A stretch of 64,000 nt of DNA from an uncultured Kiritimatiellota bacterium (GCA_934635225.1 CAKTYZ010000013.1:1-64000), one strand, 5' to 3'; shown: positions 51,564-61,312, numbered from the stretch's first letter. Numbers and translations are program-made. The notes: generated from the letters alone by a model not told the origin.

Positions 51564-53846
51564 GTGAAGAGATTGCTCGTCTTGTTTGCATTATCTGCCG
51601 CGCTGGTCGGAGGATTTGCCTTCTGGCGGCATTGCTGCGTGCCGTGTCCGGCGAAGTCGTCTGGGCAGACGCCCGCCGCCGCGCCGGCGCCGCAGCCGGA
51701 GCGCAAGGTGTTTGCGCACTTTATGGGTTGTTGGCCTGCGGCGAACGGCGCCTTGCCGCATTCGTTCCGAAAGGAAACGGCAATGACGCCTGCCGAGCGT
51801 TTTGCCCGCGCCAGGCGGAACGGCTACGACGCGGTGGGCGGGCGTATCGTCAACTGGCCGCTTTTGCCGCAGGGCTTTGAGACGAACGCGCTCGCCAACG
51901 CGAAGCTGGAGATTGCGCGGGCGATTCGCGCCGGGATCGACGGATTCGCCTTCGACGCGTGGGCGGGCGGCGACAGCGCGAAACGGCAGCTCGACATGTT
52001 CTTTCAGGCAGCGGAGGAGATGAAAGCCGACTTCGGGCTGACGGTCTGCTTCGACCCGAGCTGCCATCCGCACGGGCCGGAGGACGGGACGATGCTGGCG
52101 CAGTATATTGCGTCGGCAGAATATGTCTTGCGTCATCTTGATTCGCCGAACCTCGCGCGCTTCGATGGCAAGCCCCTCTTCTTCGGCTATTACTCGGAGG
52201 GCATCGTGCCGCGCCAGACGGGCGAGACGGGCGAGGCGTGGCGCGCGCGCGTCGCCGAGGCCTGGACCGCGTGGCGGGCGGCGCTGCCGTGCCCCGTCTT
52301 CCTGCACGGCTCGCTGGACGCGATGGCGAACATTCGCGACGCGAAACCCGATCAAATGGACGCGATCGGACGCTGGGCGGGTGCGACGTTCGACGCGGTC
52401 GGAGGCTTCCTCGGTACGGACAACGGCTGGGGCATGGACACGAACCTTGTCGCGGGCGTGAAGGCCGCCGGGGGCGAATGGAGCCAGCCGTTGTTCTTTC
52501 AGTACTCCAACAAGCTTGGCGGCATCATCACGGGCGCGGGACTGGACCGCCTTCGGGAGAATTGGGAGGCGGCCATCGGCAATGATTCTCACCTCTTGCA
52601 GTTTGTGACGTGGAACGACTACGGCGAGGAGTCGTCCATGGCCCCGGCCTACGGCACGTCCTACACCGTGACGCGCGTCAACCGCCACTTTTCTGAAAAG
52701 TGGAAGACGGGCCGCGAACCTGCCGTTGAAAAGGACGAAGTCCACGCTGTCTTTCGCCGTGCGCTCTCGACGGAGGATGCGTATCCGTTCCTGTCGCGGC
52801 GGACGGAACGTCCGACGGTATTGGAGATAGACACGTTCCTGACGGAATCCGCTCGGATTTCCGTAGAGGGTTATGGGGCCTATGTGGCGCCAAAGGGATA
52901 TGCGTACAGGCAGTTCCCGCTCAAGGCAGGCGAGATTCGCGTAAAGGTAATCCGTGGCGGAACGCCAGTTGCTGATTGGGTCTGCCCCGAGATTGTCGCG
53001 GCCAATGCGTGGCGCGAGGACATGACACTTGCCGCATACGGGACGAACGACGAAGAGGAGTGGAAGCGAGACTTTCCGAATCATCCGCGATATGTCTACA
53101 CGGAAAATGCGGATGATGATGGCGATGGGATGCCGAATTGGTATGAGATGGTTTATTTCGGAAAGTTTCCTCTTGCTTCAACGGCGACGGTGGCGAATCC
53201 AAATGAAGACCCTGACGGCGACGGTCGCACGAATCTGCAGGAGTATCGCGACCGAACGAATCCGCTTGTGCGCGACAAGGGCGGCTACGGTCTCGGCTAT
53301 GTCTGGCGGTTGAACGATCTGAATGAAGATGTTTTCGTGACTAATCCCTTTAAGGATCGCGAGGGACACGCGCGTTGGTATGCGGCGTACAAGTTTGGCC
53401 CTGCGCGGCAGATCGCGCACGACGGCGATTATGTGGTCATGAATTGGGCGGGGGACGCGGCGAAATGGCGCAAGGCGGGCGTGTACGCGAAGAATCCGTG
53501 GGGTTACGGCGGCGGGTGCAGCGTCTCGACGAACGGCACGGTCGCGCTCTCGCCGCGTCAGGAATGCCTGATGCTGCTCGGCTGGAAGGCGCCAGAGGCG
53601 GGGAACTATGCGTTCAAGGCCGTTGTGACGGGCGGCAAAGGGCATGGGAACATGCGGCTCACCTTGGAGCAGTCCGCGCGCGAGCTTGACTTGAAAACGG
53701 TGAAAGAAGGGGAGTCCGCCGTGCTGAAGGCCCGGGATCTTGCCGTGGGAGCTGGCGAGATGGTCTGGCTTGTCTCCGACGCGCGCGACAGCTGGGGCAT
53801 GCAAGGCGTGCGCATCGAGAGATTTGACGTGAAACGCATCAAGTAA
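51564..53846 (+). CDS. GH71-like secreted hydrolase with calcium-binding repeats
   Basis: A 760-residue exported protein. GTG 51564 has a near-perfect AAAGGAGG (51551-51558). After the signal/anchor segment (LLVLFALSAALVGGFAFW) comes a TIM barrel of GH71/GH99 type: KVFAHFMGCW, GIDGFAFDAWAGG, DFGLTVCFDPSCHP and QFVTWNDYGEES. Known GH71 enzymes cut alpha-1,3-glucan, but substrate is inferred only. Near residue 515, DDDGDGMPNWYE and DPDGDGRTNLQEYRD are thrombospondin-3/dockerin-like calcium loops. A C-terminal jelly-roll module follows (about 610-757). The next gene encodes a second GH71-like enzyme. Confidence 0.82.
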   Translation: MKRLLVLFALSAALVGGFAFWRHCCVPCPAKSSGQTPAAAPAPQPERKVFAHFMGCWPAANGALPHSFRKETAMTPAERFARARRNGYDAVGGRIVNWPLLPQGFETNALANAKLEIARAIRAGIDGFAFDAWAGGDSAKRQLDMFFQAAEEMKADFGLTVCFDPSCHPHGPEDGTMLAQYIASAEYVLRHLDSPNLARFDGKPLFFGYYSEGIVPRQTGETGEAWRARVAEAWTAWRAALPCPVFLHGSLDAMANIRDAKPDQMDAIGRWAGATFDAVGGFLGTDNGWGMDTNLVAGVKAAGGEWSQPLFFQYSNKLGGIITGAGLDRLRENWEAAIGNDSHLLQFVTWNDYGEESSMAPAYGTSYTVTRVNRHFSEKWKTGREPAVEKDEVHAVFRRALSTEDAYPFLSRRTERPTVLEIDTFLTESARISVEGYGAYVAPKGYAYRQFPLKAGEIRVKVIRGGTPVADWVCPEIVAANAWREDMTLAAYGTNDEEEWKRDFPNHPRYVYTENADDDGDGMPNWYEMVYFGKFPLASTATVANPNEDPDGDGRTNLQEYRDRTNPLVRDKGGYGLGYVWRLNDLNEDVFVTNPFKDREGHARWYAAYKFGPARQIAHDGDYVVMNWAGDAAKWRKAGVYAKNPWGYGGGCSVSTNGTVALSPRQECLMLLGWKAPEAGNYAFKAVVTGGKGHGNMRLTLEQSARELDLKTVKEGESAVLKARDLAVGAGEMVWLVSDARDSWGMQGVRIERFDVKRIK

Positions 53847-53862
53847 AATGCAAGGAACTGAA

Positions 53863-56454
53863 ATGAAGAAACTGATTGGGCTGGCTGTCGCGGTTGCGGC
53901 GGTTGTGACGGCAAAAGCCGTCGAGGGCGAACGCACGGTGTTTGCGCACTACATGACGTGCTTCTACAAGGACGTCGAGACCTACAAGAAGGAAATACTC
54001 ATCGCCCAGCAGTACGGCGTGGAGGGCTGGGCGCTCAACTGCGGTAACTGGAAGCGGCAAGATCCGAAGACCGGCGAATGGCGTCCGCACGAGAGTTACG
54101 TGCAGGCGAGCTCCAACGTTTTCGCGGCGGCCGAGGCGCTGGGTTCCGGATTCAAGGTGTTCTTCTCGCCCGACGGTTCGAAGGAGGCCTTGCACAGGAA
54201 CAACCATCCCGACATGGGCGTGATGTTTTACAGGCGTCCCAATCTTTTCCGTTACGGCGGGCGGCCTTTCATCTCGGGCTGGGCGGGGAATACGCGGCTC
54301 ACGAACAAGTACGTCGATTTCAAGCGCGAGCTCGCGGCTCGCGGCGTCGGCGACTACCTGATCGTGCCGCACTACGGCGTCTCGAACCATACGATGTACG
54401 AGACATTCGACCTTGTGGAGAATGACGTCTTCCGCGACCCGAACTTTGTCTGTGACGGCATTTTCTTCTTTGGATGCGACAACACGACGGACGAATTCAT
54501 CGACCGTCTGGATACAGGACGCTTTGCGGCTCTGAAGAACGGCAAAATCTACATGGCGGGTCCCTGTCCTGCCTACAACAGCTCGAACCTGCGCGACTAT
54601 CGGGGCGTTTCGGGCTATGCCGCGATGTGGCGGAGCATTGTTGCTTCCCAGCCGGAACTTGTCGAGATCGTGACGTGGAACGACAATGGCGAGGATTCGG
54701 GCATCTTCATCGACGGGTGGACGGGCGGTGCCTTGCCGCACGATCTGGAAAGCCGCATCTGGGCGTGCCGTGACGAGGCCTTTCTCGACCTGACGGCCTA
54801 TTTCGCCGCCGCGTACAAGAGCCGCGGACGCGAACCGGCCATCACGCAGGACAAGCTCTACGCCGCATACCGTCCGCGTTCCAAGAACCTGACGAAGATC
54901 TACAGCCCCGAGTCTGAGACGCCGTGGCGTGACTTCCGCGACACGTTCCTGCAAGTCCACGACGACGTGGAGGACAACATCTACATGAGCGCGCTCTTGA
55001 CGGCGCCCGCCGAGCTGGAGATCTCCCAGACGGGGCCGGACGGCGTGGCGCATGTCGTCACGACAAACGTCTTGGCAGGCTTTCGCTCGCTTGCCGCGCC
55101 GATGGTTCCGGGCGCCGTTCCCGTCTTTGCGATTCGCCGTGCGGGCGAGACGGTCGTCTCGACTTATGGACGACGGCAGATCGCCGCGAAGGAGACGGAG
55201 CGCAATTCTCTTTCGAAAGGCTATAACGGCACGCAGCGCATGTGGACGCAGTGCGCCGTTGCGGGAATGCCCCTGCTGACGCTGGACGCGGCAGACGGGA
55301 CGGAATGGGCGCTTCCAAAGGATTTTGCGCCGGGCAGTTATTCGTTTCGCGTGCGGTATGCGAATGCGTCCGAGGAAGAGGCGCGCTATTCGCTGCATGT
55401 GGACTTGCCGTGGCTCGCGAAGGCCAGTCACGCGCACATCCTGCCGCTGTATTTGCCGCCAACGGGTGGAGCCGAGCGTGAGGTGGCGTTTCTCTGGACG
55501 GTTCCCGAGGGCGCGACGGCCATTCGCATCGTCTGCGACAAGGTGACGGGCGACGAGCGCAAGTGGGTGACGAAGGACGGTGCGAGGGTGAAGGTTTCGT
55601 TCGCCTATGACTGGTCGGACTGGGGCGGAGCCGAAATCAAGTCCGTCGCGCTCGTCCGAAACGAGGTCGCAAAGTGGGATGGGACGGTCGTTCCGGCGAG
55701 GCCTGAACTTGTTGCGATTCCCGGCGGCGTGTTCACGATGGGTGCGCACGCGCAAGAACCGGATGAAGGCGTAGCGCGCGAAGTGACGGTTTCGCCATTC
55801 CTGCTGGGCAAATATGAGATTACGAACCGCGAATACGAGGAGTTCCGCCCCGAACACCGCATGATGCGGTCGGCGACTTCGTGGCGTGACGACGATCCCG
55901 TGATCTACGTCTCGTGGCAGGACGTCCGCGCCTACTGCAACTGGCTCTCGTGCAAAGAAGGGCTGACGCCTGCCTATGACGAGCAGAACGACTGGGCGTG
56001 CAGTCTTTCCGCAGACGGCTATCGTCTGCCGACCGAGGCGGAATGGGAATATGCCGCGTCCGGGCGCGGCGAGAACCGTGTCTTTCCCTGGGGAGACGAG
56101 GCGCGTCCGAAAGAAATGCGCAAGAGCGTGCGTCCGCGCGGTTCGGACGAGCGGGATGTTTCGCGGGACGGCATTTTTGACATGGGCGGCAATGTCTGCG
56201 AATGGTGCGAGGACAACTATCAGTATGAGGCGCTCTCGGGCGGCGTAAATCCCGTGGATAAACGTCCACCGAAGTCAGGGCGCATGAACTTCCGTTCGAT
56301 TCGCGGCGGTAGCTTCGGCTACTACGGGAGCGCGCGCACCTGCGACCGCGAGTTCAACTCGCCGCGCTACGCGGGCTACGTCTACATCGGCTTCCGCGTG
56401 TGCCGCGCGGCTCGTGCGGGTGCGGCCTTGGGCGGAACGGACGCGGGGAAATGA
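53863..56454 (+). CDS. GH71-like hydrolase fused to a SUMF1-fold domain
   Basis: An 863-residue exported protein; ATG 53863 gives a signal peptide (KLIGLAVAVAAVVTAKA). Residues about 25-330 are a GH71-like barrel (TVFAHYMTCFYKDVETYKKE, GWALNCGNW, EIVTWNDNGEDSGIF). A beta-sandwich region lies in the middle. Residues about 620-855 are a SUMF1 fold: VAIPGGVFTMGAH, LLGKYEITNREYEEF, TEAEWEYAASGRGE, MGGNVCEW and RSIRGGSFGYYGSARTC, then GFRVCRAA. Both FGE cysteine positions are replaced (Y and R), so the domain is probably a binding module. The stop overlaps the next start (ATGA). Confidence 0.83.
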   Translation: MKKLIGLAVAVAAVVTAKAVEGERTVFAHYMTCFYKDVETYKKEILIAQQYGVEGWALNCGNWKRQDPKTGEWRPHESYVQASSNVFAAAEALGSGFKVFFSPDGSKEALHRNNHPDMGVMFYRRPNLFRYGGRPFISGWAGNTRLTNKYVDFKRELAARGVGDYLIVPHYGVSNHTMYETFDLVENDVFRDPNFVCDGIFFFGCDNTTDEFIDRLDTGRFAALKNGKIYMAGPCPAYNSSNLRDYRGVSGYAAMWRSIVASQPELVEIVTWNDNGEDSGIFIDGWTGGALPHDLESRIWACRDEAFLDLTAYFAAAYKSRGREPAITQDKLYAAYRPRSKNLTKIYSPESETPWRDFRDTFLQVHDDVEDNIYMSALLTAPAELEISQTGPDGVAHVVTTNVLAGFRSLAAPMVPGAVPVFAIRRAGETVVSTYGRRQIAAKETERNSLSKGYNGTQRMWTQCAVAGMPLLTLDAADGTEWALPKDFAPGSYSFRVRYANASEEEARYSLHVDLPWLAKASHAHILPLYLPPTGGAEREVAFLWTVPEGATAIRIVCDKVTGDERKWVTKDGARVKVSFAYDWSDWGGAEIKSVALVRNEVAKWDGTVVPARPELVAIPGGVFTMGAHAQEPDEGVAREVTVSPFLLGKYEITNREYEEFRPEHRMMRSATSWRDDDPVIYVSWQDVRAYCNWLSCKEGLTPAYDEQNDWACSLSADGYRLPTEAEWEYAASGRGENRVFPWGDEARPKEMRKSVRPRGSDERDVSRDGIFDMGGNVCEWCEDNYQYEALSGGVNPVDKRPPKSGRMNFRSIRGGSFGYYGSARTCDREFNSPRYAGYVYIGFRVCRAARAGAALGGTDAGK

Positions 56455-59348
56455 CGGCGGCGCAGAAGACGAGCGCGGCGATGGCGGCGATGCTGGGCCT
56501 GGCCCTGGTCGAATCGGCATTCGCCGCCTTGTCGGACAGGTCATCAGGACTTGCGGCCTACTCGCTGCTGACGCATGACGGGCGCCGTCTCGTTTCCCGG
56601 GCGGACGGCACGAACGTCGTCTACTCGCTTGTTCCGACCAATGCGCTCCCGGCGGGCCTTCCTCCCGTACGTGAATGGACGATCTATGCCGTCAAGGCCA
56701 CGCATACGGATATCGGGCTGCACGATTCCCAATATGTCCAGCGACATGGCAGCGTCTTGAACATGGACGAGGCTCGTCGCCTGATCGCTGCCGATCCGGC
56801 AGATGACGATCCGGGGGCGTTTCGCTATGTCGCAGAAGGCGCCTGGTTCTGGGGCAACTACCCGCTTGACAGGGGCGAGGACGCTGCGCGCGCGGTCGTC
56901 TCGAATGAAATGCGCCGCGGTCGCCTCGATGTCGGCGTATCCTGTGCCGGCAACCATACGCACCTCTATGGATTTGAGGAGCTGTTCCGCAGCGCGTATG
57001 CAAAGTGCGAACTTGAAACGCGGTTCGGCATCCGGACGCGCACCATGCTGATGACGGACAATCCCGGCATCAGCTGGAGCCTTGTCGCGCCTTATGCCGC
57101 CGCCGGCGTCGAGCATGTCCTTTTCAGCCCGAACCAATGGAATCCGCATCCTTCGACGATTTGGCAGCGCGACGAAAGCGTTTCCGGCGCGATGTGGAAT
57201 CCGGATGCCGGCGGCGGAGGCAATCGCATTGACGTGCGCTGGGGGTCTTCCTTGCCGATGGTCTTCTGGTGGGAGTCCCCGAATGCCGATTCCCGGCTTC
57301 TTGTCTGGTGCAGTACGCACTACAGCTTTGGCGGCGCGGCGTTTGGCTTTGAGACGTCCAATCCCCAAGCGCCCGTCCCGTCCCTCGCATCGGTCGAGCC
57401 GAAAATGGCCCGGCAGCTTCGGAGGATGGAGTCGCGCTATCCATACGACGTCTGGCTGCTGTCGGACTACGGCGACGATGAATTCCCCTCGATGCGGCAG
57501 AGCGAGCTCTTCAGGGCCTGGAACGCGAAGTGGAAATGGCCGCAGCTGCGGACTTGCGGACGCCTTGACGAGCCGTTTGACCGCCTGAAGGGCGCGTGGG
57601 GCGACAAGCTGCCCGTTTTGCGCGGCGAAATGACGAGCGGCTGGTTGCAGCACGCGGCGTCCACGCCCGAACTGCTGGCGCGGAAGCTCGCGGCCGACAG
57701 GGCTCTGCCGCTTGCCGAGACCCTTGCCTCCCTTTCGGCGGCGCGGCAGGGGACGGACTATCCGCAGGAGGCTTTTGAGCGTGCTTGGCGTGCGCTTGTC
57801 CTGAACGACGAGCATTCCTATGGCACAAGCGGATATCAGGGGCGCCGCGTCTTTGAGACCTGGATGCAGCACCGGGACTGGATCGAGCGCGCGGAGCGCA
57901 CGGCGGCGGGCGTCATCTCGAAGGCCGGGGGGCGGGGCGCTTCCCGGGAGCGGCTTGCCCTCTGCCGCGACGGCGTGACCGAGAGCCGCTGGTATCGTCT
58001 TGTCGCGACGAACGGCGTCGTGCACGCGCTTTTCGACAAGGACCTTGGACGCGACCTGCTGGCCGCCCCGGCGCATGCGTTTCGCTATACGCGCGACAAT
58101 CACAGGTCTTGGGAAAAGGATCCCGACCGCGCGCTTGGCGCGGATGTCCTGCGCCGCGTCTGGCTTTCGATGGACGAGAAGAAGGTCGTGCTTGAGACGG
58201 CGTTCCGGCATGCGCGCGACCTCTTCAACACGAATCGGTATGACCGCTTCGGCTATATGGACTTCCCCTTTGCCGTGCCCGGTTTCCGGTTTGCCGCGCA
58301 GATCAACGGGCCCGTCATCGATCCGGCGCGCGACCAGTCCGGTTTCGCAACCGACGCCTACGTCGCCGTCCGCGATTGGTGCGCCGTCGAAAACGACAAC
58401 TTCGGCATCGCCCTTGTGCAAGCCGACTCGTGCCTGACCGAGTTTGGCGGGATACGCCCCGACAAGACCGCGTTCGGCGGCCCGGCGCTCTCTTCCGGCA
58501 TGTTCAGCTACCTCTTTACGGACTGGCTTCAGATGCAGAACCCGGACGGAGACAGCTTCAATCCGCGCTTCCGCTATGCGATCACCTCCTATGCCGGCAA
58601 TTGGCGTGATGCGCACGTGCCCGCGTTTGCGGAGCGCGCGATCGCGACGATGGACGGGCTTCCGACGGTGCGCGAGGCGGCTGCCGACGCCGTGCAGATT
58701 GACTCGCCTGGCGTGCGTCTGCTGACGGTGAAGGCGGCGGAAGACGGACAGGGGTGGATCCTGCGCTTCCGCGAGACGCTTGGGCGTCCCGTGCGCACGG
58801 TTGTGCGCCAGACGCTTGCGCCCGGCGCGTCCCCCATGCTTTGCACGCCTGTCGAGACGCCGTGCGAGGCGACCGAAGCGGCGGACGGCGAAGGGGCCTT
58901 TGCGCTTTCGCTCGCGCCGTTCGGCTTCGCAACGGTTCGGCTGAACCGCCCGGAGCGGATTTCGACCTCGGCGGACGAGGATGACGCGCCTTACGCCTAT
59001 TCGGGGCTGATTACGCGACCGCGTGCGGGGCATGGCGAGGATGACGGGCAGATGTACCTCCTTTGGGGCGTGAATGCCGCGCCGGATTTCGACCATGACG
59101 ATCTCTTCCGCGCCGAGACGCCTGATTTCGCCTGTGACGAAACGACTTTTGTGGCCAGCGTGACGAACGAGGCGCCGCATGGCGTTCCCTACCGCATGAT
59201 GCGTCATGTGGATGCCGGGCTGAAGTCGCACGCCCGCTATTGGTACCGAGTCGTGCCCGTTTTCAAGGACGGCAGCACCGGCGATCCTTCGCCCGCGTTT
59301 TCAGGATTCACGCGCGAACCGCTCGCCAAAACGACTGATGAGGATTGA
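56451..59348 (+). CDS. GH38-like (alpha-mannosidase-type, DUF5054-like) exported protein
   Basis: A 965-residue protein whose ATG overlaps the previous stop. A signal peptide (MAAMLGLALVESAFA) is followed by a GH38-type N-terminal barrel: YAVKATHTDIGLHDSQYV (metal-binding H and D), RYVAEGAWFWGNY, DVGVSCAGNHTHL and RTRTMLMTDNPGISWSLV. The middle (WLLSDYGDDE, HSYGTSGYQG) and beta-rich C-terminal parts also follow this superfamily. Family members with known activity cut alpha-mannosides using a divalent metal; the local substrate is not known. A fibronectin-like region ends the protein (HARYWYRVVPVF). Confidence 0.72.
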   Translation: MTAAQKTSAAMAAMLGLALVESAFAALSDRSSGLAAYSLLTHDGRRLVSRADGTNVVYSLVPTNALPAGLPPVREWTIYAVKATHTDIGLHDSQYVQRHGSVLNMDEARRLIAADPADDDPGAFRYVAEGAWFWGNYPLDRGEDAARAVVSNEMRRGRLDVGVSCAGNHTHLYGFEELFRSAYAKCELETRFGIRTRTMLMTDNPGISWSLVAPYAAAGVEHVLFSPNQWNPHPSTIWQRDESVSGAMWNPDAGGGGNRIDVRWGSSLPMVFWWESPNADSRLLVWCSTHYSFGGAAFGFETSNPQAPVPSLASVEPKMARQLRRMESRYPYDVWLLSDYGDDEFPSMRQSELFRAWNAKWKWPQLRTCGRLDEPFDRLKGAWGDKLPVLRGEMTSGWLQHAASTPELLARKLAADRALPLAETLASLSAARQGTDYPQEAFERAWRALVLNDEHSYGTSGYQGRRVFETWMQHRDWIERAERTAAGVISKAGGRGASRERLALCRDGVTESRWYRLVATNGVVHALFDKDLGRDLLAAPAHAFRYTRDNHRSWEKDPDRALGADVLRRVWLSMDEKKVVLETAFRHARDLFNTNRYDRFGYMDFPFAVPGFRFAAQINGPVIDPARDQSGFATDAYVAVRDWCAVENDNFGIALVQADSCLTEFGGIRPDKTAFGGPALSSGMFSYLFTDWLQMQNPDGDSFNPRFRYAITSYAGNWRDAHVPAFAERAIATMDGLPTVREAAADAVQIDSPGVRLLTVKAAEDGQGWILRFRETLGRPVRTVVRQTLAPGASPMLCTPVETPCEATEAADGEGAFALSLAPFGFATVRLNRPERISTSADEDDAPYAYSGLITRPRAGHGEDDGQMYLLWGVNAAPDFDHDDLFRAETPDFACDETTFVASVTNEAPHGVPYRMMRHVDAGLKSHARYWYRVVPVFKDGSTGDPSPAFSGFTREPLAKTTDED

Positions 59349-59362
59349 TGATGGAGGATGCG

Positions 59363-60850
59363 ATGAGAACGATGTGCGTGATGGCCTTGGCCGTGGTTGC
59401 CCTTGTCGGCGCATCCGGCGGATCGAATGCGGCGGAGACGTTGACCGCGTTTTCGCGCGCGCTCGTCGTCAATGAGGACAACGACCATTACTTCAAGTAT
59501 CCGTCGGAACGGATGAACGCGACCGACCTGCGGGCCTATGTCGATCGCATGGCGCAGGGACACGTCACGCACGTCTTCTTCTGCGCGTCCGGCCAACGCG
59601 CAAGTTACGCTTCTCAGGCGGTCGAGCCGATCTGGGCGGGGCTTGACGAGCCGGACCAGAACGGACGCACGAACAACATCTGGTGCGTCAACGCGAAGAG
59701 GTTGCATGACGCGGGCATCGACCCCTACGCGGTCTGGATCGCGCAGTGCCGCGAGAAGGGCCTCTCGCCCGGACTGACCTTTCGGCTGAACGACGTGCAT
59801 TATTGCTTTGTGCCGCGTTACTTCCGCATGTCGCAGTTCTATCGCGACCACCTGGACTGCCGCACGTCGGACGCCCCGACCCCCGACGACTGGCTGTCGT
59901 ACACGCTCGACTTCGCGCGCGCCGAGGTGCGGGAACAGGCGCTCGCCGTCATTGCCGAGCAGCTGGAGCGCTACGACGTCGATGCGTTCGAGCTGGACTG
60001 GATGCGGTTCCCTCGCCATCTGCGTCCGGGGCACGAGGCCGAGGGCGCGCGTTTCCTCACGGAGGTCGTCGCCCGCACGCGCCGACTGGCGGATGCGGCA
60101 GGGATGCGCCGGGGGCGGCGCATTGCGCTGGGCGTGCGCGTGCCGAGCCGTCCCGCCGCCGCGCGTGCGCTTGGCCTTGACGTCGCGGCCTGGGCGCAGG
60201 AGGGGCTTGTCGATCTCGTTGTCGCGTCCTGCTTCTTCAGTTCGGCCGACTTCGACATCCCGGTGACGGACTGGAAACGTCTGCTCGGCGACCGCGTGGC
60301 GTTCCTGCCCGAAATCGCCGAGGGCTGGTCGGCCGGGCCGGGTCTGCCGCGTCGGCACAACGACTACGCCACGTATCTGGGCGCGGCGGACATCCTGAGG
60401 TCGCGCGGGGCGGGAGGCTTCTATCTCTTCAATCTGCCGTATTGCCCGGAGCGCGTCTTCACGTCCGTCTGCCGCGACGGGCTGGGGGTCGGCGCACTCG
60501 CCCGACACGGGGCGCGCTATCCGGTTACGTATCATGACGTCGCGCCGGCAGGACTTGATGCGAACGTCCAGTTCCCGTGCGCAGTCGGCTCGGAACGTCC
60601 GGCGACGCTGCGCCTGTTGGCAGGGGACGGCGTGACGGGGTGCGCCGTGCGCGTGCGGACGGAAGGGGACGCCCTGCCGCTGACGGTACGCGTGACGCTC
60701 AACGGCCACGCGGGTGCGCGTGAAGCGGACGGACATTCGTTCGCGTTCACGTCCGGTGCCGCCCACGCGGGCACGAACGTCCTGACGGTTGCCTCGCCGC
60801 AGCCCGTCGTCCTGCGCACCGGCGAAATCGCCGTGTCGCCGCAGGACTGA
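59363..60850 (+). CDS. Glycoside-hydrolase-like TIM-barrel protein, exported
   Basis: A 495-residue exported protein. ATG 59363 follows GGAGG (59353-59357); upstream starts would lie inside the Shine-Dalgarno. A signal peptide (CVMALAVVALVGASGG) precedes a TIM barrel with YDVDAFELDWMRFPRH and RIALGVRVPSRPAAARALGL, as in the GH10-like (GHL10) and related families. The acid pair in DAFELDW may be catalytic. A small C-terminal beta module follows (about 390-495). Family and substrate are not firmly recognised. Last gene of the third glycan block. Confidence 0.65.
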   Translation: MRTMCVMALAVVALVGASGGSNAAETLTAFSRALVVNEDNDHYFKYPSERMNATDLRAYVDRMAQGHVTHVFFCASGQRASYASQAVEPIWAGLDEPDQNGRTNNIWCVNAKRLHDAGIDPYAVWIAQCREKGLSPGLTFRLNDVHYCFVPRYFRMSQFYRDHLDCRTSDAPTPDDWLSYTLDFARAEVREQALAVIAEQLERYDVDAFELDWMRFPRHLRPGHEAEGARFLTEVVARTRRLADAAGMRRGRRIALGVRVPSRPAAARALGLDVAAWAQEGLVDLVVASCFFSSADFDIPVTDWKRLLGDRVAFLPEIAEGWSAGPGLPRRHNDYATYLGAADILRSRGAGGFYLFNLPYCPERVFTSVCRDGLGVGALARHGARYPVTYHDVAPAGLDANVQFPCAVGSERPATLRLLAGDGVTGCAVRVRTEGDALPLTVRVTLNGHAGAREADGHSFAFTSGAAHAGTNVLTVASPQPVVLRTGEIAVSPQD

Positions 60851-60893
60851 CGAGGCGATTGCCGCGCACGATGTGATGGTTTCATCGGCGCAT

Positions 60894-60924
60894 TTGCCCG
60901 CAAGCGGACAAGATATGATATACT
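60894..60924 (+). promoter_or_regulatory. Promoter of the lipoprotein pair
   Basis: TTGCCC at 60894-60899 and TATACT at 60919-60924 with 19 bases between; TG at 60916-60917 makes an extended -10 (TGATATACT). Confidence 0.65.
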
Positions 60925-61253
60925 ATAAGTACCTTTGAAGGAAGAGGCTGTCAATCTGCCGACACTGGAGAAGGCAAGACAGAGTTCGGGAAGCGTTTCC
61001 TGGCGTCAAGCTACTTCGTGTGAGCCGACGCAGATTCCAACCCCCGGACACCTCAAATCAATTTGCAACTGCAAAGCGATCGTCACGGGAAACCTGAGAA
61101 ATTTCACACAGGGCGATACATTGCAGAGGAGCGCAAGCGCGCTTCCTCTCTTCGTATTTCCTGTAAGGCAATTCTCAGGGCCTCCCGTGAAACACGAAGA
61201 GAGGCTTTCTTCTTGTGTCGAATCGCCGTGCGGGCGCGAATCGCAGGAATCTC

Positions 61254-61294
61254 TTCTCCTCTGGGTTTCTGCGAAAGAAATCGCATGAGGAGAA
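61254..61294 (+). promoter_or_regulatory. Leader hairpin before SHOCT lipoprotein
   Basis: TTCTCCTC (61254-61261) pairs with GAGGAGAA (61287-61294); inside, TTTCT pairs with AGAAA around a small loop. The outer right arm holds a Shine-Dalgarno-like GAGGAG, but it lies 20 bases from ATG 61313, where AGGA (61302-61305) is better placed. It could control access of ribosomes. Confidence 0.45.
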
Positions 61295-61312
61295 AAGTCA
61301 TAGGAATGAAAT

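Larger units (their letters stand above)
60851..61312. other. 462-base intergenic region with promoter and hairpins
   Basis: No convincing gene. It holds a promoter at 60894-60924, an inverted repeat near 61126-61148 (GAGGAGCGC against GCGCTTCCTC with one bulge) and a hairpin at 61254-61294. The transcript leader before 61313 would be about 380 nt. The only longish frame (60935-61288) has no family look and no good start. Confidence 0.55.

Noticed and set aside
56544..59231. An 895-codon minus-strand frame opposite the GH38-like gene
   Set aside because: Shadow frame; the + strand product has a signal peptide and family motifs.
60935..61288. A 117-codon + strand frame in the leader of the lipoprotein pair
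   Set aside because: Poor start, no family look and unusual composition; the region folds and is better read as a leader.
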